DNA from: Gallibacterium anatis DSM 16844 = F 149
Lineage (GTDB): Bacteria; Pseudomonadota; Gammaproteobacteria; Enterobacterales; Pasteurellaceae
Length of the DNA: 32,214 bases
Assembly: GCF_000379785.1 (NCBI RefSeq)
Contig: NZ_KB903685.1
Location: forward strand, 1-32,214
Direction: 5' to 3'
Of the stretch, positions 22,108 to 28,330 are shown in pieces. The stretch's first letter is position 1. Each line of letters starts with the position of its first letter. A program made the position numbers and the translations under genes. The notes beneath the pieces were generated by a model, which was given only the letters and a program-made list of their open reading frames with translations, made no database searches and was not told the DNA's origin.

Positions 22108-22187
22108 AAAAAACTCCCTTTAAACTTGGTTTAAAGAGAGTTTAAAACTTAGCGGTGAATTTTGATTTTAAAGCGCTTTAAAGACTT
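22108..22187 (-). promoter_or_regulatory. Late promoter copy 4 (Plys-like) with RBS-sequestering, terminator-like hairpin
   Basis: The box at 22162-22187 contains TTTAAAGCGCTTTAAA. TAAACT (22139-22144 read leftward) begins 31 bases from the dyad centre. Arms 22129-22142 and 22112-22125 form a 14-bp stem (one G-T) with a 3-nt loop. It contains the ribosome site AAGGGAG and is followed by T6 and the ATG. The predicted start at about 22132-22133 lies within the 5' arm. Mu has a late promoter, Plys, at this place. Confidence 0.75.
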
Positions 22188-22196
22188 TAATCACAT

Positions 22197-22424
22197 TTAT
22201 TCTACATTCTCTTGCTCTCGCTGTTCTGTCATTGTTAAAATCAGTTTTAAATTTTCCTTTTGTTGACGGCTCGCATCGGCTAATACTGCCAGCAAGTCCG
22301 ACATACCAATTAAATCAGGTGTAGCGCTATTTTCAGCAATTTCAGTGATATAACTTAAAAAATGCAAGGCACCTATCATGCGTTCATTATTTCTTAACAG
22401 ATCTTCAAATTCAATTCTTAACAT
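22197..22424 (-). CDS. Hypothetical protein (75 aa) after the antirepressor gene
   Basis: The frame gives MLRIEFEDLLRNNERMIGAL, HFLSYITEIAENS and a helical acidic tail (NLKLILTMTEQREQENVE). AAGGAGG lies six bases before the ATG, which follows the antirepressor stop by a few bases. So the two genes are probably one transcript. I do not recognise a family. It is the last gene before the lysis promoter. Confidence 0.75.
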   Translation of the reverse strand: MLRIEFEDLLRNNERMIGALHFLSYITEIAENSATPDLIGMSDLLAVLADASRQQKENLKLILTMTEQREQENVE

Positions 22425-22435
22425 ACGCTACCTCC

Positions 22436-23083
22436 TTATGCCTTTAAAGCGCTTGCAACAGCGGTTTCAGAACGGTTAATTTGGCGAGCAATGGCAGCTT
22501 TGGCGATGCCTTGTGCGTATAAGCGTCTAATTTCGCTTTTTTCTGCTTCGTTAAGTCGTTGCCCTTTGCGTGGGTGGAGCGGTTTGCCGTGATTGCTTTT
22601 CAGTAGGCTATTTTCACTTTCCAGCAAGGCAATATAACGGTCTTTGTCAATGGTGATTTGATTTTGTGGCAATGAGGGTGTTTGTCCCCCTTGACGGAGA
22701 AAGGTGGGGATATCGAGTTGTTGCTGTTGAGCGAGCTGGCGTGCCGCTTTTTCCATTTGGATAAAATAACGGCGTGCTTGTTGCCCAAGTTCTGAACGTT
22801 CTAACATACAAAGCTCTTTCGCCATATCTAGGGTGATGTGGTAATCAATGCGGTTATGACCTCCCCAAAAGCGGCTAAGTCCTTGATTTTCCCCGCTGCT
22901 CAAATTTGAGCAGCAAACATAATCTTCATTTTCGATGAAATTGTAATCAGTTATTCTGCGTTTAATCCAATCTTTGAATAGCGTTTGAATTTTTAATTTT
23001 TCGTGAAGTTCACGAGCATTGATAAGTTGAACGGTTTGATTTTGAAGTGAACCTGTAAAGGTTTTAATATTGAAGTGTGTCAT
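22436..23083 (-). CDS. AntA-type antirepressor with C-terminal helix-turn-helix
   Basis: The protein has 215 residues. VQLINARELHEKLKIQTLFK, DWIKRRITDYNFIENEDYVC, and YHITLDMAKELCMLERSELG with ARRYFIQMEK are the AntA/AntB (P1 Ant) N-terminal domain. The C-terminus (RLNEAEKSEIRRLYAQGIAK, AAIARQINRSETAVASAL) is a resolvase-like helix-turn-helix. Such proteins bind phage repressors and trigger induction. The gene lies between the Mor/C activator and lysis genes and has a long structured leader (23084-23344), a layout reminiscent of the P1 ant operon. Only a weak AGGA precedes the ATG, so leader folding may limit its translation. Confidence 0.87.
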   Translation of the reverse strand: MTHFNIKTFTGSLQNQTVQLINARELHEKLKIQTLFKDWIKRRITDYNFIENEDYVCCSNLSSGENQGLSRFWGGHNRIDYHITLDMAKELCMLERSELGQQARRYFIQMEKAARQLAQQQQLDIPTFLRQGGQTPSLPQNQITIDKDRYIALLESENSLLKSNHGKPLHPRKGQRLNEAEKSEIRRLYAQGIAKAAIARQINRSETAVASALKA

Positions 23084-23380
23084 CTTGTTTAATCCTATTT
23101 GATAATAGACCCTATTTTGGATAGGGCGACCGACAGCCCAAAACTGTAAACAAGAACAGCGGAGTTATTCCCCTTTCAGGTGTTGTATTCCTCGCACTGT
23201 CGGTCATTGATTGGTTGTTTTTTTTATTTTTTTGCTGCATTTTAGGCATTCTGACGCTCAAGGCGTTCCGATACGCAAATTACAGACAAAAAATAGCACC
23301 TTTGGTCGGTTGTGCTAACCGCTTGTTTGGCTTTTTGGAAGCCTGATCGCAAAATTAACTTTTTTTTCCCTTTGCGTCAA
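23084..23380 (-). promoter_or_regulatory. Promoter and structured leader RNA of the antirepressor gene
   Basis: TTGACG (23375-23380) and TAATTT (23352-23357), 17 bp apart, point leftward. The leader of about 260 nt contains no clear ORF. GACCGACAG (23128-23136) pairs perfectly with CTGTCGGTC (23197-23205), enclosing about 60 nt with short internal hairpins (for example CTGT-ACAG). CCTAT near 23123 can pair either with a nearby ATAGGG or with the ATAGG at the weak ribosome site (around 23095). Alternative pairing could control translation. An Actinobacillus-type uptake core also lies here. The structure is visible; switching is inferred. Confidence 0.6.
23318..23326 (-). other. DNA uptake signal core (Actinobacillus pleuropneumoniae type)
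   Basis: Read leftward, ACAAGCGGT. This is the other uptake-signal type of Pasteurellaceae. Its presence beside Haemophilus-type copies keeps the host genus uncertain. Confidence 0.5.
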
Positions 23381-23396
23381 GCCCCAAAAGCGAAAA

Positions 23397-23762
23397 TCAT
23401 TTAAACATATCAAACTGCCGTTTGGCGACTTCCTCCTTTTGCACTTTCTTCACGATTTGGTAGACCCATTGCATTGATACGCCGTATTTGCGTGCCAGTT
23501 CGCGTTGGTTGCTGCCGTTAAAATCGCGCCAAATCGCCAAATCGCGCTCGCTTAATGCAATCAATAACGCTTTGGGGATATAGATCACTTCGCCGCCCCA
23601 GTTTTCAGCAATACATTGGGCAAGCTCCACGCCGATTTGTTTGGCTTGGCTATCCTCAAACTGGTATTTTTGCACCAACAGTTCACGCGTATGTTCCGCA
23701 AGGTCGAGCAAGATTTCGGGGGCCTTGTCTTCAAAGGTGCTGTTATTTTGCTTTGCGTCCAT
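23397..23762 (-). CDS. Mor/C-family transcription activator of late genes
   Basis: The protein has 121 residues. APEILLDLAEHTRELLVQKY, GVELAQCIAENWGGEVIYIP and the C-terminal ELARKYGVSMQWVYQIVKK (helix-turn-helix) are the signature of Mu Mor and C. Mor activates Mu middle transcription and C the late promoters. Only one such gene is in view, so it may serve both roles. It is the natural candidate to bind the four TTTAAAGNNCTTTAAA dyads. AGGAGG lies seven bases before the ATG, which overlaps the preceding gene's end by 20 bases. Confidence 0.92.
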   Translation of the reverse strand: MDAKQNNSTFEDKAPEILLDLAEHTRELLVQKYQFEDSQAKQIGVELAQCIAENWGGEVIYIPKALLIALSERDLAIWRDFNGSNQRELARKYGVSMQWVYQIVKKVQKEEVAKRQFDMFK

Positions 23763-24312
23763 TCAGCGCCTCCTGTTGATGTTTCCACGCCAGCCATTCT
23801 GGGTAGGCTTTGAGGTGTTTGATTTCTTGCCCAAATTGGTGCAGTTGCTCCACCACTAATATGCGGTTCATTCTGTCGGTTTGCTGCTGTTGTGCTTGTG
23901 CCTGCTGTGCCGCTTGAGCGGTGTTTTCCGTCGTCGCTTGAGTAGTAACGCTGATAAATTTCGGCGCATTGGTGTCATAGACCTGTTTTAGGTAGTTATG
24001 GTTGGTCAACGCCGCGCGATTTTGGTTGTGACGGCGTTTATCCTGCACCGCTCGCACCGTTTCACTTAAGGCGTGAGCCAATAAAAGTGATGACGGAAAC
24101 AACTCAAACACTTCTTTGATCAGTTTTACTGCACGGCTGTTTGACAGCTGGCTTTTTTCCGGACGGAATAAGCCGATATAAGCGACCAATGGGCGAGCGA
24201 CTTCTGCCTGACATTGGACGATTAGACCTAATAATTCACGTCCGGCATCGTCTTCTAATAGTTGATCCAAATGGATGTCGCTATGGCAAATCGGGCAACG
24301 GCAAAGTTTCAT
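23743..24312 (-). CDS. Hypothetical protein with N-terminal Cys motif and Gln/Ala-rich segment
   Basis: From the ATG at 24310-24312 (AGGTG upstream, TAATG overlap with GemA stop) the protein has 189 residues: MKLCRCPICHSDIHLDQLLE. The Cys-x-Cys-x-x-Cys near the start may bind zinc. RVKLIKEVFELFP-like and LAHALSETVRAVQDKRRH are helical; AQAAQQAQAQQQQTDRMNR is low complexity. Similar proteins follow GemA in Mu-like prophages. I do not know its role; DNA binding or regulation before Mor/C is possible. Confidence 0.72.
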   Translation of the reverse strand: MKLCRCPICHSDIHLDQLLEDDAGRELLGLIVQCQAEVARPLVAYIGLFRPEKSQLSNSRAVKLIKEVFELFPSSLLLAHALSETVRAVQDKRRHNQNRAALTNHNYLKQVYDTNAPKFISVTTQATTENTAQAAQQAQAQQQQTDRMNRILVVEQLHQFGQEIKHLKAYPEWLAWKHQQEALNGRKAK

Positions 24313-24788
24313 TATTTCACCTCTTTTTTGTCTTTTTGTGTGCGTTGTTGCCATTTTTTCAGGCGTTCTAAGACGATTGTACCGAGTTTATAGTCAAGGC
24401 TTTGCACATTTAGCACAAGTGGTTTATCTTGTTGCTGCAAAATAGGATTAACAACATTACGCACAAAACTGTTTAATGCGTCTTCTGAACCCTCTCTAAT
24501 CACGCCCTGTTTGTGCATCTCAATCCAAACCGCACGGATTTTTAACGCAATATTGTGTTTGACTTTTGCTTTTTGGCTTGCCGGTGAGCGCTGACGCTTG
24601 GCGGTGCGTTTAAAACCGGCTTTTTCAAAGTGATCATAAACACGCATTAATTCGTTGATTGTCATTGCTTTACAGCTGTTTTTACCGGTTTCGTTTTGCA
24701 AAATCATTCGGTAGGTGTCCTCATCAATGCCGAGCTTGTGTTTGGCAATGTGGATCAATTTAATTAATTGAGGTTTTGTGTAACGCAT
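24312..24788 (-). CDS. gemA: GemA-like protein (Mu gp16, DUF1018)
   Basis: The protein has 158 residues. PQLIKLIHIAKHKLGIDEDT, YRMILQNETGKNSCKAMTI and ELMRVYDHFEKAGFK are the typical DUF1018/GemA blocks. In Mu, GemA modulates host gene expression and DNA supercoiling in early lytic growth. AGGAGAAAAAT precedes the ATG. A 12-bp inverted repeat (24813-24843) lies about 25 bp upstream. Confidence 0.9.
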   Translation of the reverse strand: MRYTKPQLIKLIHIAKHKLGIDEDTYRMILQNETGKNSCKAMTINELMRVYDHFEKAGFKRTAKRQRSPASQKAKVKHNIALKIRAVWIEMHKQGVIREGSEDALNSFVRNVVNPILQQQDKPLVLNVQSLDYKLGTIVLERLKKWQQRTQKDKKEVK

Positions 24789-24812
24789 ATTTTTCTCCTA
24801 AAACACATTATG

Positions 24813-24843
24813 AACGCCTCTTAATCTTTATTTAAAAGGCGTT
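24813..24843 (-). repeat. Inverted repeat upstream of gemA
   Basis: AACGCCTCTTAA and TTAAAAGGCGTT (one G-T in RNA) form a 12-bp dyad with a 7-nt centre in the gap between the 59-aa gene and gemA. There is no T-run on the gene side, so it is more likely an operator or RNA structure than a terminator. Confidence 0.5.
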
Positions 24844-24853
24844 TAAATGGGTT

Positions 24854-25033
24854 TTAATGATTTGTCAGTAATTTTAATTTCTGTTCTACTTTTGCCGCGT
24901 CCTTCATCCCTAATCTCACCATTCTGGCAGCATCTTTGGGATTGTCCTCATTAAGCAGCCAAATAGAGTACTCCACCTGTGTCATTACGCCGGCGAGTTG
25001 CTCGACTAAATCTTGTTTTGTCACTTGTTGCAT
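24854..25033 (-). CDS. Small early protein (59 aa)
   Basis: From the ATG at 25031-25033 (GAGGAG six bases upstream) the frame gives MQQVTKQDLVEQLAGVMTQV and EYSIWLLNEDNPKDAARMVR, ending KLKLLTNH. It is helical and follows the 55-aa gene without a gap (TTATAA then ATG). I do not recognise a family. The tight packing and good ribosome site support a real gene in the early operon. Confidence 0.75.
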   Translation of the reverse strand: MQQVTKQDLVEQLAGVMTQVEYSIWLLNEDNPKDAARMVRLGMKDAAKVEQKLKLLTNH

Positions 25034-25201
25034 TTATAACTCCTCAATCTCAATAACAGACTCAACGGCAATAATCTCTTTAGGTTGTGCGTCTAAATAG
25101 CTTGGAGCAAAGTCATCAGTTAGTTGCTCAACCTCATTAATATTGTTGGCTTCAACCAGTATTTCGTTGACACATACCGCTCGAATGATAAATTTTTTCA
25201 T
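25034..25201 (-). CDS. Small early protein (55 aa), acidic
   Basis: From the ATG at 25199-25201 the frame gives MKKFIIRAVCVNEILVEANN, then INEVEQLTDDFAPSYLDAQP and EIIAVESVIEIEEL. It is strongly acidic at the end and resembles a small beta-alpha-beta fold. AGGGGA precedes the start. Such acidic small early proteins in phages often inhibit host factors, but nothing here shows that. Its stop contacts the next start. Confidence 0.75.
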   Translation of the reverse strand: MKKFIIRAVCVNEILVEANNINEVEQLTDDFAPSYLDAQPKEIIAVESVIEIEEL

Positions 25202-25210
25202 TCTTTCCCC

Positions 25211-25768
25211 TTATTTTCCCTGAATAGCCAAAAATTCACTTTCTTTGATTTCAGTTAAGCTATCTGGCACAGCAGGAAAATCATCACCCGAACATCCCTG
25301 ACCTTTTACTGGAATACAGACTAAAAGCACTTTTTTACAAACACCCGCAGATGATAAATAACCACTACGCCCATCAAGCACCATTCTGTTTATCCCTAGC
25401 TGCTTTGTGATAAACTTTCCAAAAGGCGGGTATTCCAGTAAGATTTGATAAACATTGCAAAGTGCTTTATCTAGCTCTTTTCCAATCTTATATCGCTTAT
25501 CTGGTCTAACAATGTATCTATCTTGGCTATCGCACAAAGTTAGTTTATAACCTTTGGTTTGCTTTAATTGCTCAAGGTGTGGATTGTCGCTATCGCAAAC
25601 AATCCCACTGATAAATTCTTCGCCCCCATACCAACCATCATAAAAAGGCATTGTGTCAAAAATCGCTTTTAATTTTTTATTACGTTCTTTAAATCGTTTT
25701 AACCAATCTTCATTCAGCGTTTTTAGTGGCTCTGCGTTTAAGTTACCTTTAAAATATCTATATTCCAT
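25211..25768 (-). CDS. DUF5420-like protein
   Basis: The protein has 185 residues from MEYRYFKGNLNAEPLKTLNE. FYDGWYGGEEFISGIVCDSD and KRYKIGKELDKALCNVYQIL, ending in a Cys-containing KGQGCSGDDFPAVPDSLTEI region, resemble DUF5420 proteins of Haemophilus-type Mu prophages. I chose the ATG at 25766-25768, with AAGGGGG upstream; the longer start at 25789 overlaps the previous gene. The function is unknown; the early position suggests takeover of host functions or replication support. Confidence 0.78.
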   Translation of the reverse strand: MEYRYFKGNLNAEPLKTLNEDWLKRFKERNKKLKAIFDTMPFYDGWYGGEEFISGIVCDSDNPHLEQLKQTKGYKLTLCDSQDRYIVRPDKRYKIGKELDKALCNVYQILLEYPPFGKFITKQLGINRMVLDGRSGYLSSAGVCKKVLLVCIPVKGQGCSGDDFPAVPDSLTEIKESEFLAIQGK

Positions 25769-25770
25769 TT

Positions 25771-25938
25771 TTACCCCCTTACTTGCCATCTCGCCTTTGG
25801 CAACTGATTTTGTACCATTTCCATATACACGCTTGCAGCAATATAATTCCCGCTATTAATCGCTTGCATTGCTTGTTGCAGTTGTCCGATCATCATATTA
25901 AGCGTTAATAACAACGCCTCTTGCTTTTGTATTTTCAT
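25771..25938 (-). CDS. Small early protein (55 aa)
   Basis: From the ATG at 25936-25938 (GAGGTG upstream) the frame gives MKIQKQEALLLTLNMMIGQL and QQAMQAINSGNYIAASVYME, ending KARWQVRG. It is helical and amphipathic. It overlaps the ANR-family gene end by four bases and stops two bases before the DUF5420 start, so it is embedded in an operon. No family is recognised. Confidence 0.72.
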   Translation of the reverse strand: MKIQKQEALLLTLNMMIGQLQQAMQAINSGNYIAASVYMEMVQNQLPKARWQVRG

Positions 25939-26129
25939 TCTTCACCTCTAAATGGTCGCACCGCCATTCGATTGCAAAATTCGCTTCGTTCGGTGGCATA
26001 TTCGCAATTAATCTCTTTTTTCGCTTTGCCGGAGGCGAGTTGCCAATACAGTGCGGCATCGCGGTATTGTTGCTTTTGCTCCAGTTCCGCTGCTTGTTCG
26101 GCGTAGTCATAATAGGCTTGGTTTTTCAT
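25935..26129 (-). CDS. ANR-family transcriptional regulator
   Basis: The protein has 64 residues: MKNQAYYDYAEQAAELEQKQ, then QYRDAALYWQLASGKAKKEI and CEYATERSEFCNRM. This is the ANR (AggR-activated regulator) pattern, AAxLExxxxYxxAAxLWxxA...NxxWAxxRxEFC. ANR proteins bind AraC-type activators in pathogens such as E. coli and also occur in Pasteurellaceae and phages. CAGGAG precedes the ATG. In this phage it could modulate host virulence regulators or phage promoters. Confidence 0.82.
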   Translation of the reverse strand: MKNQAYYDYAEQAAELEQKQQYRDAALYWQLASGKAKKEINCEYATERSEFCNRMAVRPFRGEE

Positions 26130-26211
26130 TTTTTGCTCCTGTTTTGATAGTTAAAACACTTTATAAACACACCTTAAATCGGCTTTAAAGTGTGTTGAAA
26201 AGGGTTTTAAT
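26130..26211 (-). promoter_or_regulatory. Intergenic dyad with TTTAAA motif in the early operon
   Basis: ACACACCTTAAA and TTTAAAGTGTGT form an imperfect 12-bp dyad around 26168-26198. It resembles the phage's other TTTAAA dyads but lacks the late-promoter spacing. It may be a terminator (few T residues) or operator between the membrane-protein gene and the ANR gene. Confidence 0.45.
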
Positions 26212-26532
26212 CTACACTTCCAGTTCACTGCTATCAGGTGTAACTTTTTTGCCATTAATCACAAGATCTAGCCCTCGATGCTGTTTCAATTTATACGCGG
26301 CTCTTGCCGCAATTGTTGCCCCTTTCACTAAATCTGATACGTTTTTGTTTTCCCAGTCTTTTAGATTTCGGACTTCAAAGAACGCAATCACAACAAGGAA
26401 AGCATTCGCAGATGAAAGCAATGCCATACCCAGCTGAGTATGGATAAATAGAATTGGGACGCTCGCGATGACAAAAATAATCATCAGTATCGAGAAAAAG
26501 AATTGCACTTTTCTCTCAATCTTATCTAACAT
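26212..26532 (-). CDS. Hypothetical membrane protein (106 aa)
   Basis: The protein has two membrane helices (FFFSILMIIFVIASVPILFI and GMALLSSANAFLVVIAFFEV) followed by a cytoplasmic tail with ARAAYKLKQHRGLDLVINGK. It follows DUF3164 by three bases in the early operon. An early two-helix inner-membrane protein could serve in superinfection exclusion or host inhibition, but no motif shows this. No family is recognised. The ribosome site is weak (GGGGG about ten bases upstream). Confidence 0.72.
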   Translation of the reverse strand: MLDKIERKVQFFFSILMIIFVIASVPILFIHTQLGMALLSSANAFLVVIAFFEVRNLKDWENKNVSDLVKGATIAARAAYKLKQHRGLDLVINGKKVTPDSSELEV

Positions 26533-26535
26533 TGC

Positions 26536-27156
26536 CTATACCCCCGCCACATCTAAACTAATTGGTTGATATTGGTCGCTGTCGCCAATGCGTTCATAAA
26601 CTCGCACATAGGCTTTGGAGTTGACCACTTGCACACTCTCACTAATCGCTTGCATTGCATTGAGCCAGCGCGGATCTTTAATATCAACACGGCGTAATCC
26701 TAAAATTCGGCTAGTATTAAGATTACCCTCCTTATCAACGTCAAATGCACGTTCAATCAAAGCTTTAAGTTCAGGACGTGAGCCTTCCGACCACTCATTT
26801 AAGCATTCATCAATCAGGGCTTTCGCTGCCTGAATACGCTCGTCAAATTGCAAATGGTCATTAATGGCACGCTGGATTTTGTATTTGCCGTCATAGCTAT
26901 AGAGCGTAACATTGCCTTTGTTACCGCCTAATTTTGCACCGTATTTTTCAGCGGAAAGTTCCACAAAAGCCTGAATATCGCCAAAAATACCGCCTTTAAA
27001 ACGACTGATTTCAGTGTTTAGGGCTTTGGCTTTTTCTACCCATTCTTGCACCAGTGCATCACGCTCTTTGTCAATCGCTTTTACCAGCTCTTCAGGCGTG
27101 AGGTTGCCTTTTGCGTCTTGCCAGTAGGTTTTGCCGTCAATGGTTACTTTACTCAT
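26536..27156 (-). CDS. DUF3164 family protein
   Basis: The protein has 206 residues from MSKVTIDGKTYWQDAKGNLT. YGGKLGGNKGNVTLYSYDGK-type sequence (here YGAKLGGNKGNVTLYSYDGK), QRAINDHLQFDERIQAAKAL and LGLRRVDIKDPRWLNAMQAI match DUF3164, widespread in Mu-like phages beside the transposition genes. I chose the second ATG (27154-27156), spaced better from AGGAG. Its function is unknown; co-occurrence with A and B suggests a part in DNA transactions. Confidence 0.88.
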   Translation of the reverse strand: MSKVTIDGKTYWQDAKGNLTPEELVKAIDKERDALVQEWVEKAKALNTEISRFKGGIFGDIQAFVELSAEKYGAKLGGNKGNVTLYSYDGKYKIQRAINDHLQFDERIQAAKALIDECLNEWSEGSRPELKALIERAFDVDKEGNLNTSRILGLRRVDIKDPRWLNAMQAISESVQVVNSKAYVRVYERIGDSDQYQPISLDVAGV

Positions 27157-27400
27157 CATCTTCTCCTGTTAGTTCAAGGGTGTGGTTATTAAAATCGGTG
27201 TCGGGATAGTGTTCCTTTAGCCATTTGTAAATCTCTTGCTCGTGTTCCGGACTGAGCGGCGTTTGAAACTCGCCGTGTTCCTTTTTCCATTCTTCGTTGG
27301 CTTGTTGTTGCCAACAAAGTTGATCACATTCCGGTTCTTTTGGTTCTTGTTGGCAGGCGGTAAGTAACACCGCCAACCCGATCATCATTAATCTTTTCAT
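27149..27400 (-). CDS. Small lipoprotein encoded in the early operon
   Basis: The protein has 83 residues. MKRLMMIGLAVLLTACQQEP is a signal peptide with lipobox LLTAC, so Cys16 should be lipidated. The mature part is acidic with a WxQQQANEEWKKEHGEF helix. The start overlaps the stop of the B gene (ATGA) with AGGTGG upstream, so it is translated with the transposition genes. An early envelope lipoprotein could block receptors against superinfecting phage, as known for other phage lipoproteins. That role is inference here. Confidence 0.82.
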   Translation of the reverse strand: MKRLMMIGLAVLLTACQQEPKEPECDQLCWQQQANEEWKKEHGEFQTPLSPEHEQEIYKWLKEHYPDTDFNNHTLELTGEDDE

Positions 27401-28320
27401 TGCACACCACCTGTCATTTGTTGTTTCGCTTGTAAAATAAGGTCTAATGTCATTGCTGTGCCTTGCCCTTTGGCTGTCATTCCGGCAAGGCGTAAATACT
27501 GGGTTAATGCACGCAATCCGCCGGCTTTGCCGCCAATATCAAATAACACGGTCATCAAATCTTTATCGTTTATATCTAATCCCCAAGCACTGGCTATCGC
27601 TTTAATGTCGCCTTTGGTACTGGCTTTTAATCCACAATGATTGCCAATTCTTGACCAGAGGCGTGCATATTCGTGCGCTTGGTTAACACCGCCTTGGATA
27701 CGGGTGTAAACCTTGTCATTACCGATTAATGCAAACCCAACTTCTGCTTCTTCTTGGATAATGCGGATTTCTTCGAGGGCGTCATAAGGCAGGTGATCGC
27801 TTTCATCAATAATCACTAATCCTTGGGTGCCACTGAGTTTTTTGGTAATCATTCTACTTAGACGGTCTTTACGGCGCGGCGCATCATTAATACCGAGTTC
27901 TAATGCCAGCTCGTATAAAATAGTGCTAAGCGTGGCACGGGCAGGGCTGGCAGTAATCATCCATACATTCTTGTTTGACTTTTTGTATTCTTGGCAAGCT
28001 TTGGTTTTTCCAACACCGCTTGCACCGTAAACTGTTACCATGGTTGGCAGGATTTTTGCCATATCTAATGCTGCGAAGACTTTTTTCGCGGTTGGAATTT
28101 CAATAAAGTGAGGCGCTTCAACAAATACGGTGGTTTTCTTAGCTTGAGTATCTAGCCAGTTTTGTAGAGCTTGTGTAATATTACTCACGTTACCCGCATA
28201 ACTTCCTTTCAGATAAGTGCTTAACGATGCTGTTGATATACCTGCCTGCTGTGCTAATTCACGTTGCGTAATTTGCCCGTTTTCAATTAGCAGTTTAATC
28301 TGTTCAATAATTGCGTTCAT
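27397..28320 (-). CDS. B: Mu B-like DNA transposition ATPase
   Basis: The protein has about 307 residues. An N-terminal Cro/Xre-like helix-turn-helix (QITQRELAQQAGISTASLST) precedes an AAA+ domain with Walker A GASGVGKT (about residues 100-107) and Walker B LVIIDESD (169-176). In Mu, B binds target DNA non-specifically, delivers it to A and gives target immunity. It lies eight bases after the A stop. I prefer the second ATG (28318-28320), six bases from AAGGAG. Length and motifs are typical. Confidence 0.93.
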   Translation of the reverse strand: MNAIIEQIKLLIENGQITQRELAQQAGISTASLSTYLKGSYAGNVSNITQALQNWLDTQAKKTTVFVEAPHFIEIPTAKKVFAALDMAKILPTMVTVYGASGVGKTKACQEYKKSNKNVWMITASPARATLSTILYELALELGINDAPRRKDRLSRMITKKLSGTQGLVIIDESDHLPYDALEEIRIIQEEAEVGFALIGNDKVYTRIQGGVNQAHEYARLWSRIGNHCGLKASTKGDIKAIASAWGLDINDKDLMTVLFDIGGKAGGLRALTQYLRLAGMTAKGQGTAMTLDLILQAKQQMTGGVQ

Positions 28321-28330
28321 CATTCACTCC

